Source: an uncultured Clostridia bacterium (GTDB lineage: Bacteria > Bacillota > Clostridia > RUG12999). From it: a stretch of DNA of 8,084 bases. This document shows positions 6,824 through 8,084 of the stretch, piece after piece; the stretch's first letter is position 1, and the number at the start of each line of letters is the position of its first letter. The stretch is from NCBI GenBank assembly GCA_938005345.1, contig CALLNG010000076.1, positions 1 through 8,084 of the forward strand, given 5' to 3'. The position numbers were made by a program, and so were the translations under genes. The notes under the pieces were generated by a model. It did no database searches and was not told the origin of the DNA. It worked only from the letters and a program-made list of their open reading frames with translations.

Positions 6824-6841
6824 TCATAAATGGTGTATAAT
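6813..6841 (+). promoter_or_regulatory. Sigma-A type promoter for pta-ackA
   Basis: TTGTAT (6813-6818) and a perfect consensus -10 TATAAT (6836-6841) are separated by 17 bases. The leader to the pta start is about 30 bases and contains AAAAGGGG as ribosome site. The consensus -10 suits a highly expressed fermentation operon. Confidence 0.82.
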
Positions 6842-6879
6842 GAAGACAGACCAAAATAAGTAAAAGGGGACTTGTAACC

Positions 6880-7887
6880 ATGAGTACTTTTTTAGAGAGA
6901 ACCAAAGAACGCGCTAAAGCGAACAAACAGACGATTGTCCTGGCAGAAGGAGAAGAAATCCGCAGCATTGAGGCCGCTGCTATGATTTTAAAAGAGGGCA
7001 TTGCCAACATCATTTTGCTGGGCAAACGCGATGCCATTTTGCAAAAAGCTGGCTCTTTGGACATTTCCAGCGCAACCATTATTGACCCAGAAACAGACAG
7101 CCATTTTGAAGAATTAGCGGACAAATTCTATGAAATGCGTAAAGCCAAAGGCATGACGCCGGAAAAAGCCCGCGAGACCATGAAAAACACCCTGTACTAC
7201 GGCGTGATGATGGTAAAAGAAAACATGGCGGACGGTATGGTTGCAGGTGCGGTCAACGCAACGAGCAATGTTTTGCGTCCCGCGCTGCAAATCCTGAAAA
7301 CCGCGCCGGGCACCAAACTGGTTTCCGCCTTTTTCCTGATGTGTGTACCAGACTGTGAATACGGCCATAACGGCACCTTTATCTTTGCGGATTCCGGCCT
7401 AAATGAGGATCCGGATGCAGACGCGGTTTCCGAAATTGCCATTTCTTCCGCGCATACGTTCCGCTCTCTGGTAGAGGCAGACCCGGTGATTGCTATGCTG
7501 TCTTATTCCACCTATGGCAGCGCCAAAAGCCATTTGGTAGAGAAAATGCAGGAAGCAACCCGCCTCGCAAAAGAAAAGCGTCCGGACCTGGCTTTGGATG
7601 GAGAGCTGCAGCTGGACGCCGCTATTGTGCCATCCGTCGGGCAGAGTAAAGCACCGGGCAGCACAGTAGCAGGGCATGCTAACGTGCTGGTATTCCCAGA
7701 CCTCAACAGCGGAAACATTGGTTACAAACTGGTGCAGCGTCTGGCAAAGGCAGAAGCCTATGGGCCTATCACGCAGGGGATTGCCAAACCGGTGAATGAT
7801 TTGTCCCGCGGCTGTACAAGCGAAGATATTGTCGGCGTAGTCGCCATCACCTGCGTACAGGCAATCGAAGGCAAAGCAAAAGCATAA
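6880..7887 (+). CDS. pta: Phosphate acetyltransferase
   Basis: Pta converts acetyl-CoA and phosphate to acetyl phosphate and CoA, the first of two steps from acetyl-CoA to acetate with ATP gain; it is a soluble cytoplasmic enzyme. The 335 residues match the short single-domain class (Methanosarcina thermophila enzyme, 333 residues), with no N-terminal DRTGG/BioD-like extension as in Escherichia coli Pta. Family motifs are IVLAEGEEIRSIEAA near 19-33, MVAGAVNATSNVLRPALQI in the middle, SYSTYGSAK, DGELQLDAA, and the C-terminal KPVNDLSRGCTSEDIV. S309, R310 and D316 fall at the same numbers as the active-site residues reported for the M. thermophila enzyme, so the enzyme looks intact. The ATG is preceded by AAGGGG ten bases upstream. 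ackA follows after 18 bases in the same operon. Confidence 0.96.
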   Translation: MSTFLERTKERAKANKQTIVLAEGEEIRSIEAAAMILKEGIANIILLGKRDAILQKAGSLDISSATIIDPETDSHFEELADKFYEMRKAKGMTPEKARETMKNTLYYGVMMVKENMADGMVAGAVNATSNVLRPALQILKTAPGTKLVSAFFLMCVPDCEYGHNGTFIFADSGLNEDPDADAVSEIAISSAHTFRSLVEADPVIAMLSYSTYGSAKSHLVEKMQEATRLAKEKRPDLALDGELQLDAAIVPSVGQSKAPGSTVAGHANVLVFPDLNSGNIGYKLVQRLAKAEAYGPITQGIAKPVNDLSRGCTSEDIVGVVAITCVQAIEGKAKA

Positions 7888-7905
7888 GGGAGGTAATGAG
7901 TACAT

Positions 7906-8084
7906 ATGAACATTTTAGTCATCAACGCTGGAAGTTCTTCTTTAAAATACCAACTTATTAACATGGCAGACGAATCGGTCATGGCAAAGGGGAACTGCGA
8001 ACGTATTGGCATTGACGGTTCCGTTTTGAAACATTCTGCCGCAGGGCACGACAAAGTGGAAATCGAAAAACCAATGAAAGACCA
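7906..8084 (+). CDS. ackA: Acetate kinase, N-terminal part only
   Basis: AckA transfers the phosphate of acetyl phosphate to ADP, giving acetate and ATP. Only the first 59 codons are in the window. The N-terminal MNILVINAGSSSLKYQL is the first phosphate-binding motif of the ASKHA fold; N7, S10, S12 and K14 are at the positions conserved in characterised acetate kinases. The ATG at 7906 is chosen because it opens this motif. The ribosome site GGGAGG right after the pta stop codon is about 12 bases away, slightly long; an ATG at 7896 is closer but out of frame and ends after 21 codons. Cotranscription with pta is expected. Confidence 0.95.
   Translation, partial: MNILVINAGSSSLKYQLINMADESVMAKGNCERIGIDGSVLKHSAAGHDKVEIEKPMKD

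Noticed and set aside
7399..7905. Minus-strand ORF of 168 codons opposite pta
   Set aside because: It is antisense to a well-conserved pta gene and has a cysteine- and histidine-rich composition typical of shadow frames; no independent gene signals are seen.
1..8084. CRISPR array, tRNA, rRNA, riboswitch, transposase, phage or defence genes
   Set aside because: No regularly spaced repeats, tRNA cloverleaf, known aptamer core or mobile-element gene could be recognised on either strand.

Overview
This is an 8.1 kb stretch of ordinary chromosome from an anaerobic, fermentative Firmicute, most likely a gut member of the Clostridia. The reasons are the divergent tmcAL / pta-ackA arrangement that I recall from clostridial genomes, purine-rich Shine-Dalgarno sequences before every complete gene, strong sigma-A type promoters with 17-bp spacers, and AT-rich intergenic DNA around GC-richer genes. 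The species cannot be named from the sequence alone.

Layout from left to right: (1) the 3' part of a medium-chain-type acyl-CoA synthetase (+), ending in a strong terminator; (2) a 335-bp gap without a gene, whose left half is an unusually structured, repeat-like element; (3) an AraC-family regulator (-) and, divergent from it, a cytoplasmic GH127 beta-L-arabinofuranosidase-type glycosidase (+), with back-to-back promoters between them; (4) a bidirectional terminator; (5) an AEC-family permease (-) 18 bp downstream of tmcAL (-), the ATP-dependent acetate ligase that makes N4-acetylcytidine in elongator tRNA-Met; (6) a 177-bp divergent regulatory region with one promoter for each side and a perfect 12-bp palindrome lying on the pta -35 box; (7) pta (+) and the start of ackA (+), the acetate-forming, ATP-yielding pathway, cut off by the window edge.

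The genes form two functional blocks. The right block is acetate metabolism: Pta-AckA convert acetyl-CoA to acetate and ATP, and TmcAL, read in the opposite direction from the same intergenic region, consumes acetate and ATP for tRNA modification. The AEC carrier may move an organic anion, but its substrate is not known. The middle block is a two-gene arabinose-glycan module: a regulator and an intracellular glycosidase, with no transporter or other hydrolase beside it. Lines of sequence sampled from this module are visibly poorer in G+C than lines from the flanking genes, and terminators and the repeat-like element bound it, so it may be a later insertion.

I did not find an undescribed multi-gene system. 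The observations most worth following are the structured intergenic element at about 1464-1597, the palindrome over the pta promoter, and the isolated AraC-GH127 module.
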